This document shows positions 43,271 to 52,576 of a stretch of 64,000 nucleotides of DNA, piece after piece. The position numbers and the translations under genes were made by a program. The DNA lies in the NCBI GenBank assembly GCA_015709215.1, contig JACCQN010000003.1, forward strand, positions 1 to 64,000, read 5' to 3'. The stretch is from Bacteroidales bacterium (lineage in GTDB: Bacteria; Bacteroidota; Bacteroidia; Bacteroidales; F082). The notes beneath the pieces were generated by a model that was given only the letters and a program-made list of their open reading frames with translations, was not told where the DNA came from and did no database searches. The stretch's first letter is position 1, and every line of letters begins with the position of its first letter.

Positions 43271-44107
43271 TTATTCCTTAAGAATCCAGGCGTCTTTGTA
43301 AGTGCTACCAAGTTTTTCCTTGGCCTCTGTAGCGTCGCGAAGATTATCAAAAACATTGAGTGCGACCCGGGTGCGATTGTCAGATTTTAATATCATAGCA
43401 TTTTTAAAACCACTTTTCTGGTAGCGTTTAACGGCTTCCTCGGCATCGCCCTGATAGGCAAAACTTCCAAAAATCAGGTAATATTTTTCGTTGCCTGAAT
43501 CACTCATTTCTTGTTTTCTTTCTGACGCTTTAAGTTCCTCACAATTTTTGGGTTTACCATTAGCATCAGCCCTTTGTCCAAACCAAACACTCACATAATT
43601 ATCTCCTACGCCAACACCCATTGTTTCCCACTTTTTGGAGTAATGGTTTCCGGCTGTAAGCAGCATATCTTTAGTATCCTCGCTCTTCATCCAAACCTTA
43701 AAAACACTGTCAACATTAATAAGTTCCTCCTGAAAATAACTCAGCTCATAACCTCTGAAAGGGTAGGAGGTGAGCTCTTTCGGTTTGGCCCACATACATT
43801 CCTGATTTACAATGTATTTGTTATAACAACAAGCTGTCCAGGTTCCATTTTCTGACCAGCTTGCCGTAAGGCAAATGCTGGTATCTGGTCTGTTTTCCTG
43901 GAGGTCGTTTATATGTATCTGAGCCACAAAGCTTAGCGCTGTTGATAAAGGCAACACAGGCTTTTTATTTGCTTTTCTAAAATCATTGATAAGCTCCGCC
44001 AGTCTTAACTCACTCTGATTCAGACACACTTGTTTTGAATCAAACTGCTGCGCAATTAATGGTGTTATCAAAAAAACTAACAGAAAAAGCAGAATAGAAT
44101 TTTTCAT
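43271..44107 (-). CDS. Secreted CAP-domain protein with C-terminal SPOR domain
   Basis: 278 residues from ATG at 44107 (MKNSILLF), signal peptide about residues 1-19. Residues about 30-195 fit a CAP/SCP fold ('LAELINDFRKANKKPVLPLSTALSFVAQIHINDL', 'WETMGVGVGDNYVSVWFG'), including Cys-rich loops. The last 75 residues are a SPOR peptidoglycan-binding domain ('YYLIFGSFAYQGDAEEAVKRYQKSGFKNAMIL'). Likely acts at the division site or cell wall. Some catalytic residues of active CAP proteins cannot be confirmed by eye. Confidence 0.86.
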   Translation of the reverse strand: MKNSILLFLLVFLITPLIAQQFDSKQVCLNQSELRLAELINDFRKANKKPVLPLSTALSFVAQIHINDLQENRPDTSICLTASWSENGTWTACCYNKYIVNQECMWAKPKELTSYPFRGYELSYFQEELINVDSVFKVWMKSEDTKDMLLTAGNHYSKKWETMGVGVGDNYVSVWFGQRADANGKPKNCEELKASERKQEMSDSGNEKYYLIFGSFAYQGDAEEAVKRYQKSGFKNAMILKSDNRTRVALNVFDNLRDATEAKEKLGSTYKDAWILKE

Positions 44108-44153
44108 AAGCTGTAAAGTGTTCAGCAAATGTAAGGTTTATGATGAAATCAAT

Positions 44154-44981
44154 TTATTTGTGCCTGGCAATATACTGCTGAATCAGTTTATCATAAAGTT
44201 TAATAAACCTTTGTAAAACAGGATGATCAACCTGATATAACTTAGGATGATCAAGTATGGATTTTACGGGCAATATCTTGGGCGAAGTACCTGTTAAAAA
44301 TACGGCATCAGCTTCCAGCAAATCTGCAAGGACAAGATTTTTTTCAAAAAGCAGGATGTTATTATCTTTAGCAAGCTCCACCACTTTTGTCCGTGTAATT
44401 CCCTGCAAAACTTGATCTGAAGGAGCAGTAAACACTTCATTATTTTTGATCAGAAAAACGTTTGTTTTAGTACCTTCGGTTAATGCTCCGTCAGGAATAA
44501 GTAGGACCTCAAAAACCTGTTGTTCCTTTTTTTGTTTTAAAATCCGTTCCTGAAACTCAGCTCTCCAAACTTTGGCCTTCGGATTGTATCTTCCTTCATC
44601 CAGCAAGCCGATGATAACGCCATTACTGTACATTTCGGCAGCAGGATAAGCATGTGGCTGAAACCAGGCCGCATAATAAACTCTGTTTGCCGAACGATTG
44701 CCTAGCACACATTTAATATTTCCTTCACTTACCTTGTTGTTTATAATCAAGGCTTTAAAGCTTTGGGTGATAAATTTTTCAGAAACAGGCAATTTTATTG
44801 CTGCTGCTTCTGCTGAAGCTTTAAGTCTGTTGATGTGATCATCCAAAAACAGCGGCACTCCATCAATTACTCTAACTACTTCGTAAACAAAACCAGTCAA
44901 ACTCGTTTCGTCGCCGTTAAAATCGCAAGTGCTTCGCAGTTCTTCGTTACGTACAAAATAAGAATGCAGACACGAATCCAT
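44154..44981 (-). CDS. Aminotransferase class IV (branched-chain type / ADC lyase-like)
   Basis: 275 residues. 'FVYEVVRVIDGVPLFLDDHINRLKASAEAA', 'LIPDGALTEGTKTNVFLIKNNEVFTAP' and 'VLQGITRTKVVELAKDN' are fold-type IV PLP enzyme motifs. The candidate Schiff-base Lys is in 'NPKAKVW'. It may be a D-amino acid or aminodeoxychorismate-lyase-like enzyme. It is 17 bp from the DUF2007 gene on the same strand. Confidence 0.9.
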   Translation of the reverse strand: MDSCLHSYFVRNEELRSTCDFNGDETSLTGFVYEVVRVIDGVPLFLDDHINRLKASAEAAAIKLPVSEKFITQSFKALIINNKVSEGNIKCVLGNRSANRVYYAAWFQPHAYPAAEMYSNGVIIGLLDEGRYNPKAKVWRAEFQERILKQKKEQQVFEVLLIPDGALTEGTKTNVFLIKNNEVFTAPSDQVLQGITRTKVVELAKDNNILLFEKNLVLADLLEADAVFLTGTSPKILPVKSILDHPKLYQVDHPVLQRFIKLYDKLIQQYIARHK

Positions 44982-44998
44982 TCTGGAAATTTAAATGT

Positions 44999-45229
44999 TT
45001 ATCGGGACTTGAGATAGTCGTCAATGAGTTTTTTGGCAGCTTCGTAATGTGTTGTTTCCACATATAATCTTGCAGCGTCTTCAGGTGATCCTGAAGCCCA
45101 GCCAGCAATTACACTTTCGCCTAACGAATCGCGCAAAATACTGGTTAAGTTGTTCTTTTCCAGTATTTCGGCCAGGTATCCGGCTTCAATTATTGAACCG
45201 GTGTACACCAATTTGAGATCTTCCGACAT
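44999..45229 (-). CDS. DUF2007 small protein
   Basis: 76 residues, soluble. 'LVYTGSIIEAGYLAEILEKNNLTSIL' followed by 'VETTHYEAAKKLIDDYLKS' is the DUF2007 (putative signal-transducing protein) fold, with an ACT-like arrangement. No partner identified. Upstream of the aminotransferase IV gene. Confidence 0.88.
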   Translation of the reverse strand: MSEDLKLVYTGSIIEAGYLAEILEKNNLTSILRDSLGESVIAGWASGSPEDAARLYVETTHYEAAKKLIDDYLKSR

Positions 45230-45304
45230 GGTATCCTCCTTTTTAAAAGGTTTGTTTGCTAAGATACAAAAATTTGAATCTGATAGCTATCGTTCCCGAA
45301 GAGA

Positions 45305-46240
45305 TTATGAAATTTTCTCTGGTTCTGAATTTAATCTGAAAATAGCAAGCAACATTGCGATGGCCGCTAACCATTGCACCGTGGTTAACATGCTGTCGTT
45401 AATCAGGTAGTCAAAAATAACTGCAGAAAGCGGAAACATTAGCTCGCTGATAGTAGCCAATATTGCCTTCACTTTTCTTAAACCATAGTAATACAGAAAG
45501 ATAGCCCCTGAACCGGTTGTAAGACCGATGATAATGATAAATATCCAATTATCTTTGGTTGTAAGTGCAAACTGACCAAAATCACCCCAAAGTATCATAT
45601 AAGCCAGCATAATTACAGTTGTAAAACCATAACGATAAAATGTTGAAGTAATAAAGCTATAGTTACCCAGGATTTTCTTTGAGAAAACGGTTGAACTTCC
45701 GAATGAAAAAGCCGCCAGCAAAGCCAATAAGGACGCATAAATCGTGTTGATATCAGCATTCAAATCCGGCAAACCCCACCCAAAGGTGAGGAAATATCCG
45801 GCCACAATAGCTAGCGAAGCCCAAAGTAGAAAGCGTTGTTTCAACTTCTCTCCTAAAATTGTTCGTGCCAGAAAGATTGCAAAAACAGGTTGCAACTTTT
45901 GCAAGAGAACCACAACTGACAAATGATTAAAATTGAGTAAAAACAATGCTTTTACGATAGAGAGCGTCCCAACTGCTCCTCCAAAAAGACTAATCAAAAA
46001 GAAAATGAACACATCTGTTTTAGGCATATGAGACAAAAACCGATAATGCCGAAACAAAAACAGATTCATCAGCAGGAACGGAAAAGCGTGTAGTATAAAA
46101 ACTACATAACCCACGTCAAGGTTAAAAAGTCTGGGAGTTAATACAACTCCGTCAACGCCCCAAAGCACAGCAGAAATAGCAATAGCAACCGAACCTTTTA
46201 GCACAAGGGAGCGTTCAGAATTTGACATGATTTCTTTCAA
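45305..46240 (-). CDS. DMT-superfamily permease (EamA-type)
   Basis: 311 residues (start at 46228, MSNSERSL, is an alternative). Ten hydrophobic helices with duplicated EamA domains ('AISAVLWGVDGVVLTP', 'FSFGSSTVFSKKILGNYSFITSTFYRYG'). Such carriers move amino acids or metabolites. Substrate unknown. Divergent from the SDR gene. Confidence 0.9.
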   Translation of the reverse strand: MKEIMSNSERSLVLKGSVAIAISAVLWGVDGVVLTPRLFNLDVGYVVFILHAFPFLLMNLFLFRHYRFLSHMPKTDVFIFFLISLFGGAVGTLSIVKALFLLNFNHLSVVVLLQKLQPVFAIFLARTILGEKLKQRFLLWASLAIVAGYFLTFGWGLPDLNADINTIYASLLALLAAFSFGSSTVFSKKILGNYSFITSTFYRYGFTTVIMLAYMILWGDFGQFALTTKDNWIFIIIIGLTTGSGAIFLYYYGLRKVKAILATISELMFPLSAVIFDYLINDSMLTTVQWLAAIAMLLAIFRLNSEPEKIS

Positions 46241-46333
46241 TTAGGGCGCAAAAATACGGAAATCCTTAGCTTTACTGAAAATTCTGGTCAATAATCATAC
46301 ATATTTGTACCTTAGCATCAAAAATTATTGATA

Positions 46334-47110
46334 ATGGATTTACAACTTAAAGATCGCTTTTTCATTGTAACGGGTGCCGGTAGCGGATTTGGAAGAGCAA
46401 TTGCTGAGCGACTGTTAGAAGAAAATGCTCACGTATTGGCAATTGCGCGCAGCAAGGATGTGTTGGAAGATTTCCAAAAGAAAGTCGGTGCGAATTTGGA
46501 AACCTTGGCTTTGGATGTTTTTGAAGAGCAAAGCGCAGATAAGATTGTTGCAGCTTGCAAAAAAAGAAAAATTGATGGCATTTTGGTTAATGCAGGAGGC
46601 CCTCCGGCAAAAACTGTGATGGAAACCACTTTAAACGATTGGGATGAAGCCTATCGTACAATTTTTAGATGGAAAGTCGCGCTTACTCAAAAATTTGTGC
46701 CACTGCTTCTAAGCCAAAAATATGGCCGAATGGTTTTTATAGAAAGCGTTTCGGTTAAACAGCCGGTTGAAAATCTGGTTTTGAGCAATTCGCTTCGCGC
46801 TGCCGTAACTGGATTTGTGAAAACACTTTCACAAGAGATGGCTGCCGAAGGTCTCACATTCAATGTCTTGTCTCCCGGTTATCATGACACCGCTTCCATG
46901 AAACGTCTTTTTGTGAAAAAGGCAGCTCTCGAAGGAATCACTGAAAAGGTGGCTAGACAACAATTTGAAACGAGTATTCCGATCAAAAGAATGGGAAAAG
47001 CAGACGAAATGGCTGTGCTGGCTTGCTGGTTACTTTCGCCCTTATCGGGTTTTGTAACAGGTCAAAGTTTTAGTCACGACGGAGGTCTGGTACGTGGTTT
47101 GTTCGGCTAG
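46334..47110 (+). CDS. Short-chain dehydrogenase/reductase
   Basis: 258 residues from ATG at 46334; the frame opens with TTG two codons earlier. NAD(P)-binding 'VTGAGSGFGRAIAERLLEENAHVLAIAR' (TGxxxGxG), 'VNAGGPP' and 'SVSVKQPVENLVLSNSLRAAVTGFVKTLSQEM' are present. The usual YxxxK active site is altered here: the Tyr position reads differently (S-N-S in 'VLSNSLR'), a departure worth noting. Some SDRs lack Tyr, so activity is uncertain. C-terminal 'GFVTGQSFSHDGGLVRGLFG' is normal. Confidence 0.88.
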   Translation: MDLQLKDRFFIVTGAGSGFGRAIAERLLEENAHVLAIARSKDVLEDFQKKVGANLETLALDVFEEQSADKIVAACKKRKIDGILVNAGGPPAKTVMETTLNDWDEAYRTIFRWKVALTQKFVPLLLSQKYGRMVFIESVSVKQPVENLVLSNSLRAAVTGFVKTLSQEMAAEGLTFNVLSPGYHDTASMKRLFVKKAALEGITEKVARQQFETSIPIKRMGKADEMAVLACWLLSPLSGFVTGQSFSHDGGLVRGLFG

Positions 47111-47126
47111 GAATTGAATGACATTT

Positions 47127-47208
47127 ATGAAATTTGTTGATAAACTTGCCAAATTTCAATGAATTTGTTAAGTTAACTTGCCTAATTTATACGAATTTGT
47201 TAACTTTG
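47127..47208 (+). repeat. Three tandem ~32-bp promoter-like repeats
   Basis: Imperfect direct repeats start near 47127, 47159 and 47191 with a period of 31-32 bp. Each has AATTTGTT followed by a TAA/AACTT-type block (ACTTGCC in the first two). The third contains TAACTTTG (47201-47208), a -7 element, with TTG (47178-47180) 20 bp upstream. The second contains the palindrome GTTAAGTTAAC. Likely promoter plus protein-binding sites for the DUF4143 gene. Confidence 0.6.
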
Positions 47209-47227
47209 TTCAAAATTCATAAAAAAG

Positions 47228-48376
47228 ATGAAATGGTTTGACCGATTTTATGAAAAGGAAGAAAATTTTCTGCAAAAAGGGAAAGTTAACCTGTTATACG
47301 GTCCCAGAAGAGCTGGAAAGACAGCATTAATTCTGAAAATGCTTGGAAATTATAAATCAAAAGTCTTTTCAGGAACTGGAGATGATTCAAGCTTACGCGA
47401 AGTATTTGGATCTCAGAAGAAAGCTTTGATTTTAGGCCTATTAACAGATTATGAAGTCATCTTTATCGATGAAGCACAGCGAATTCCAGATGTTGGCTGG
47501 GGTTTAAAAATCCTTGTTGATAACCTCCCTGAAACTATTATCATTGCAACTGGCTCGTCCAGTTTTCGTTTGTCTTCTGAAGTTGGTGAACCCTTGACAG
47601 GCAGATCAGTTACAAATTTATTATACCCTATTTCACTTTTTGAACTCGCAGAACAATGGGGCAGAATGGATGTATATCAACAGATTGAAGAGTTTCTGTT
47701 ATTTGGGTTGTATCCTGAAACCCTGCAGCTGTTAAATCACCAGGATAAAATCTCTTATTTGCAAGAATTAAAAAGTGCCTACCTGTTTAAAGACATTCTT
47801 GAACTTGACAGCATCCGAAATTCTGACAAATTACTGGATCTGCTGCGCTTATTAAGTTTTCAGATCGGTAACGAAGTTTCTTTGAATGAATTATCAAAGG
47901 CCCTTGGAATTGCCAAACAGACTGTAAGCCGATATCTAGACTTACTCGAGAAAGCTTTTATCATTAAGAAACTTGGAGGATTTTCGAAGAATCTGAGGAA
48001 AGAGGTTACCAAATCGAATCGTTACTATTTTTACGACAACGGAATTCGAAATGCAGTAATCAATAACTTTAACTTGCTAACAAGCCGAAATGATATTAGT
48101 ATGCTTTGGGAAAATCTAATGTTTATGGAACGCATAAAATCACTTCATTACCAAAAGGTTTTCAGCAATAATTATTTCTGGCGCACTTACGATCAAAAAG
48201 AGGTGGATTTGGTCGAGGAACGCAATGGAAACTTGTATGGCTACGAGTTGAAATGGAGTGCTAACACATCAAAAACTCAAAAACATTGGCTAAACGCCTA
48301 TCCTGAAGCATCATTTGAAATCATCAACAAAGAAAATTTTATTCCTTGGCTTATAAATCCTAAAAGTAGCGTTTAA
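47228..48376 (+). CDS. DUF4143-type AAA ATPase
   Basis: 382 residues. Walker A 'YGPRRAGKTALILKML' near residue 25 and Walker B 'VIFIDEAQRI' near residue 80, followed by 'IATGSSSFRLSS' and 'GRSVTNLLYPISLFEL'. The C-terminal DUF4143 part contains a winged-helix pattern ('GIAKQTVSRYLDLLEKAFIIKKL') and a PD-(D/E)XK-like core ('EVDLVEERNGNLYGYELKWS'). Related proteins are widespread orphan ATPases, variably present among strains. Tandem repeats precede it. Function unknown. Confidence 0.9.
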   Translation: MKWFDRFYEKEENFLQKGKVNLLYGPRRAGKTALILKMLGNYKSKVFSGTGDDSSLREVFGSQKKALILGLLTDYEVIFIDEAQRIPDVGWGLKILVDNLPETIIIATGSSSFRLSSEVGEPLTGRSVTNLLYPISLFELAEQWGRMDVYQQIEEFLLFGLYPETLQLLNHQDKISYLQELKSAYLFKDILELDSIRNSDKLLDLLRLLSFQIGNEVSLNELSKALGIAKQTVSRYLDLLEKAFIIKKLGGFSKNLRKEVTKSNRYYFYDNGIRNAVINNFNLLTSRNDISMLWENLMFMERIKSLHYQKVFSNNYFWRTYDQKEVDLVEERNGNLYGYELKWSANTSKTQKHWLNAYPEASFEIINKENFIPWLINPKSSV

Positions 48377-48380
48377 AATC

Positions 48381-49463
48381 TTACCTGCCCGAATACCTGT
48401 ACCAAGCAGCACAAGCGCCTTCGTTGCTTACCATACAAGCTCCCACAGGATCAGTTGGGGTGCATGATTTTCCAAATAGTTTGCAATCTGATGGTTTGGC
48501 TATACCTTTTAATATACTTCCACAGATGCAGCCTTTGTCGCTTCTTGTGGGCTCAATCGTTACTTCGAATAATTTTTCAGCATCAAAACGAGCATATTTT
48601 TCTTTTATTTGAAATCCGCTAGCTGCCAACACACCTAAACCACGCCACCAGTCATCGCGCAATTCGAAAACCTCTTGGAGCATTCCCAGCGCTTTGGTAT
48701 TTCCTTCCGGCTTCACGACACGGCTATACTGGATTTCGACTGCCGGACGGCGGGATTCGAATTGGTTTACTAACATCAAAATAGATTGCAGAATATCAGT
48801 TGGCTCAAAACCACTTATTACAACGCCCAAGCCATAACGTTCTGCAATAAAATCATACATCCCTGAGCCTGTGATTGTACTCACATGGCCAGGACCCAGA
48901 TAGCCATTAATTTCAACACCCGCATCAATCAAAGCAGCCATTGATGGTGGCATAATTTTATGAGCGCTCAAGACTGAAAAATTAAAAAGCCCAGCCATCT
49001 CTGCTTTTAAAATTCCGGCAGCAGTTGCCGGGGAGGTGGTTTCAAAACCTATTCCCAGAAAAACAACATTCTTTCTTCGGTTTTGTTTGGCAATTTCAAG
49101 TGCATCCAACACTGAATAAACAATTCTGATATCGCGTCCGGCAGCTTTTTCGCCATCAAGACTCGAGCTTGAGCCGGGCACACGAATTAAATCGCCATAG
49201 GTTGTGATAATTACGTTGGGCAAACGTGACAGCGCAATAGCATGGTCAATATAGGATCGGCTTGTTACGCAGACAGGACAGCCCGGACCACTAATCAATT
49301 CAATGGTTTCGGGTAATAAGGATGGAATTCCAAAACGCTGGATAGCCATGGTGTGCCCACCACAAACTTCCATGATCCGCATTTTATGTCTGGAAGTTTC
49401 TTTGATTTGTCTGAGCAGATACTGAACTGTCTCTTTATTGCGATACTCGTCAATATATTTCAT
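48381..49463 (-). CDS. hypD: Hydrogenase maturation protein HypD
   Basis: 360 residues. 'EVCGGHTMAIQRFGI', 'ISGPGCPVCVT', 'GYLGPGHVSTITG' and 'SGFEPTDILQ' are HypD signatures; cysteines at the C-terminus ('CICGSILKG', 'CKLFGKSC') hold the [4Fe-4S] cluster. HypD with HypC builds the Fe(CN)2CO unit of [NiFe] hydrogenases. Adjacent hypC (5 bp) forms the pair. No hydrogenase structural genes or hypA/B/E/F occur in the window. Confidence 0.97.
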   Translation of the reverse strand: MKYIDEYRNKETVQYLLRQIKETSRHKMRIMEVCGGHTMAIQRFGIPSLLPETIELISGPGCPVCVTSRSYIDHAIALSRLPNVIITTYGDLIRVPGSSSSLDGEKAAGRDIRIVYSVLDALEIAKQNRRKNVVFLGIGFETTSPATAAGILKAEMAGLFNFSVLSAHKIMPPSMAALIDAGVEINGYLGPGHVSTITGSGMYDFIAERYGLGVVISGFEPTDILQSILMLVNQFESRRPAVEIQYSRVVKPEGNTKALGMLQEVFELRDDWWRGLGVLAASGFQIKEKYARFDAEKLFEVTIEPTRSDKGCICGSILKGIAKPSDCKLFGKSCTPTDPVGACMVSNEGACAAWYRYSGR

Positions 49464-49468
49464 AAGCC

Positions 49469-49738
49469 CTACACAATTCGTTCTCCGCTTTGCTTTTCTT
49501 CGCTGTCGAGCTCTTTGTTAAACGCTTCGAATTCTTCAAAAAGCTTCAGAGTTTCCAAAGCCTCTTCTTCACTTATTTTCTGAAGTGCAAAACCGGTATG
49601 CAGCAACACATAATCTCCAACAGCTATTTCATTCAGATCGAGCATTGTAAGGCTGGCATCATAAAAGGCTTCCCCAACGGAGCATCTGGCCATTTCGCCA
49701 TTAATGGATTCTATTCGGGCTGGTATGCTTAAACACAT
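49469..49738 (-). CDS. hypC: Hydrogenase maturation chaperone HypC
   Basis: 89 residues. Starts MCLSIPARIESI with the invariant Cys2. 'DYVLLHTGFALQKISEEEALETLKLFEE' is the standard helical C-terminus. It carries the Fe unit between HypD and the large subunit precursor. Transcribed with hypD. Confidence 0.96.
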   Translation of the reverse strand: MCLSIPARIESINGEMARCSVGEAFYDASLTMLDLNEIAVGDYVLLHTGFALQKISEEEALETLKLFEEFEAFNKELDSEEKQSGERIV

Positions 49739-49918
49739 AATTTTATCACATTTTTCGTTGGTTCAAAAGTACATTTTTTTTGTGTCTCATAATTTAAGTG
49801 ATTACGTTAATGTCATAATTGTATCACTGGTGTACGAAGTCGCAAATGAATTTATTGAATGGAAAAGATTATTTTTGTCCCTTTGCATCTCTTAAAAAGA
49901 TCGACAAACACAAATATA

Positions 49919-52570
49919 ATGTTCATGCAAACACTCCGAAAATCAAGACTGTTTAGTCTGTTATTAATTGTTTTAGCTTTAATTTTTTCTTATCCTGTTC
50001 AAGCAGCCTGGCTCAAAGATCAACAGGTTGCCGTAGTACAACCCGATGGCACAAAGCTGCATTTGTTAGCTACTGGCGATGAGTTTTACAACTGGCTTCA
50101 CGATGCTGCAGGTTATACTATCATCCAAAGCGAAACAGACGGCTATTTTTATTATGCCATTATAAATAACGATCAACTTGTACCGTCTTCACACAAGGTG
50201 GGTTTGGTGGATCCTTCTACAACAAATTTGCATCCGGGCATAAATATCAGTGCGGAGCAGCGATTGGCCATCCGAAACTATATGGAGCAGGAAATGCAAT
50301 TTGTTGAACCAAATAGAAGCTACGAAAGGGCTATCGGAACTTTAAACAATTTGGTCATCTACATTCGTTTTGCTGATCAGGAGGAGTTTACTTCTGATAC
50401 ACTATTGAATTACAATCGTTTTAACAATGATAATGCCAACGCAAATTCAGTGCTAAATTATTTTGATGAAATATCCTATGGTCAGCTGGATTTACGATCC
50501 TTTTTCTATCCTGTACCACCTGACGAATACATTTTATCTTATGAAGATGAATATCCCAGAAGCTATTATATGCCCTATAATGCAGTTACAAATCCTGATG
50601 GATATGTTAATGATAATCAAAGAACTAATAGAGAACATACCTTGTTGGTAAATGCTGTAGAATGGGTAAATATCAATTCGCCTGTACCTGTGGAACTTGA
50701 CCTGGATTATAATAGCGATAATCGCGTAGATAACGTTGTTTTTATTATTAGGGGAGGCACAACAGCTTGGTCAACATTGCTATGGCCGCATCGTTGGAGT
50801 CTTTATTCACAGGATGTTTATATCAATGGAAAGAAAGTGCATGATTACAATTTTCAGCTCGAAACGAGTTTGGCCAGCAGCGGGGTTGGTGTTTTATGCC
50901 ATGAGATGTATCATAGTTTAAGCGCCCCCGATTTGTATCGTTATGTGAATGACGATATTACACCAGTGGGCTCATGGGATATTATGGCAGCGAACAATAA
51001 TCCGCCGCAGTATATGAACGCCTTTATGAAAATGAAATATGGGGGATGGATTACAGATATTCCATGGATTACCGAAGCCGGGACCTATACACTTAATCCT
51101 TTGCAATCGGACGAGAACAATGCCTGGCGAATTCCGTCACAGAACACGTCTTCAGAGTATTTTGTTTTGGAATACCGCAAAAAAGACGGCACTTTTGATG
51201 GCACACTACCAAAATCGGGGATGTTAATTTATCGCATCAACACTAATGCCGGAAATGGCAATGCGCAAGGACCTCCCGACGAGGTTTATATTTTCCGCCC
51301 CGGCGGTAATCCCTCAAATAATGGTAATTTGAATGATGCTGTTTTTGGTGCTAATTATGGCCGAGAAGAATTTACTGATTTTAGTAACCCATATGCTTTT
51401 TTGCAGAATGGAAATCTGGGAGGTGTCACGATTTATGATATTTCTGAAGTTGGTGAAACAATGAGTTTTAAAGTTGATTTTCCGGGGCAGGTGGCGGCCA
51501 ACTTCACATCGGATGTAAAGGTTGCTTGTGCAAATGATGTGATTGGGTTTTACGATGCATCAACTGGTATTCCGAACAGCTGGGAATGGCAATTTGAGCC
51601 CATGTCATTCGAATTTGTAGAGAGCGATGCAAATGACAAAAATCCGAAGCTTCGGTTTTTAGAAGACGGACAATATTCGGTTTCGTTGGTTGTAAGTAAC
51701 GAATATGGCGAAGATGAAGTGATCTCTGAAAACTATCTTACTATTGGCGCTGAGTCAGGACATTTTCAGGACAATTTTGAATCATGGACATTTACAGATG
51801 GATCATGGATGGTTGAGAATCCTGACAACAGCGAAACATGGGAGCTGTACAATGTAGGCGGTAATGGAAGTGAAGTGGCAGCGGGAATTAATTTTAGGGA
51901 TTATTATTCGATCATGCAACGCGACCGTTTAATTTCTAAGCCTTTCGATTTAAGCGACTTATCAACAGCTTATATGAGTTTTGATCATGCTTATGCCCAA
52001 AATGCTACTTACACCCAGGTAACAGATTCACTTATCATTCTCATTTCAGCTGATTGTGGAGAAAGTTGGGAACGTATTGCTGCATTTGGCGAGGATGGCA
52101 GCGGAATTTTCGCAACACACCAGCCTACCGATGATATTTTTTGGCCTGTTGAAGCAACTGATTGGTGCGGACAAGGCTGGGGAGCACCATGTAATACAAT
52201 CGACCTAAGCAATTGGGCAGGAATCAGCGATGTGCGTATTGCATTTGAAACCGTTAGTTTTTATGGTAATCCGCTTTTGATCGATAATGTGGTTGTTTCG
52301 CAATATGTGGCTGTCGTCGAAAATTTAAGAGATGATCAATTGGTCATTAGTCCAAATCCGGTAAAAGATGTATTAAAAATTAAAGCTTTAGACAAAGACG
52401 GAACGCTTAACCAACTCACTATGTATGACCTTTCTGGAAGGATTGTTCACAGTCAATTGTATCAAAATGAGCTTTCTGTTCAGCGAAAACCGGGCTGGAG
52501 AAGTGGTGTTTATATCATTGAAATAAAATCGAAAGATCAGTTGTATCTACAGAAATTGATTCTTAAATAA
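49919..52570 (+). CDS. M6-family metalloprotease with T9SS type A sorting domain
   Basis: 883 residues from ATG at 49919 (49925 is a near alternative); a longer frame to 49859 precedes the signal peptide (about residues 1-30, ends VQAA). The zinc motif HEMYH lies near residue 329 ('GVLCHEMYHSLSAPDL'). A PKD-like domain ('DVIGFYDASTGIPNSWEWQF'), a MAM/choice-of-anchor-J-like segment ('NFESWTFTDGSWMVENPDNSETW') and the sorting domain ('VISPNPVKDVLKI', ending 'KLILK') follow. Secreted and probably bound to the surface. A possible -7 element TATTTTTG lies at 49870-49877. Confidence 0.93.
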   Translation: MFMQTLRKSRLFSLLLIVLALIFSYPVQAAWLKDQQVAVVQPDGTKLHLLATGDEFYNWLHDAAGYTIIQSETDGYFYYAIINNDQLVPSSHKVGLVDPSTTNLHPGINISAEQRLAIRNYMEQEMQFVEPNRSYERAIGTLNNLVIYIRFADQEEFTSDTLLNYNRFNNDNANANSVLNYFDEISYGQLDLRSFFYPVPPDEYILSYEDEYPRSYYMPYNAVTNPDGYVNDNQRTNREHTLLVNAVEWVNINSPVPVELDLDYNSDNRVDNVVFIIRGGTTAWSTLLWPHRWSLYSQDVYINGKKVHDYNFQLETSLASSGVGVLCHEMYHSLSAPDLYRYVNDDITPVGSWDIMAANNNPPQYMNAFMKMKYGGWITDIPWITEAGTYTLNPLQSDENNAWRIPSQNTSSEYFVLEYRKKDGTFDGTLPKSGMLIYRINTNAGNGNAQGPPDEVYIFRPGGNPSNNGNLNDAVFGANYGREEFTDFSNPYAFLQNGNLGGVTIYDISEVGETMSFKVDFPGQVAANFTSDVKVACANDVIGFYDASTGIPNSWEWQFEPMSFEFVESDANDKNPKLRFLEDGQYSVSLVVSNEYGEDEVISENYLTIGAESGHFQDNFESWTFTDGSWMVENPDNSETWELYNVGGNGSEVAAGINFRDYYSIMQRDRLISKPFDLSDLSTAYMSFDHAYAQNATYTQVTDSLIILISADCGESWERIAAFGEDGSGIFATHQPTDDIFWPVEATDWCGQGWGAPCNTIDLSNWAGISDVRIAFETVSFYGNPLLIDNVVVSQYVAVVENLRDDQLVISPNPVKDVLKIKALDKDGTLNQLTMYDLSGRIVHSQLYQNELSVQRKPGWRSGVYIIEIKSKDQLYLQKLILK

Positions 52571-52576
52571 TCAGCT

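Noticed and set aside
44099-44125. AAAGTGTT near the CAP/SPOR gene start as a further AraC site
   Set aside because: Only a partial match to TGTAACACTTT on the minus strand, with no second half-site at 21 bp.
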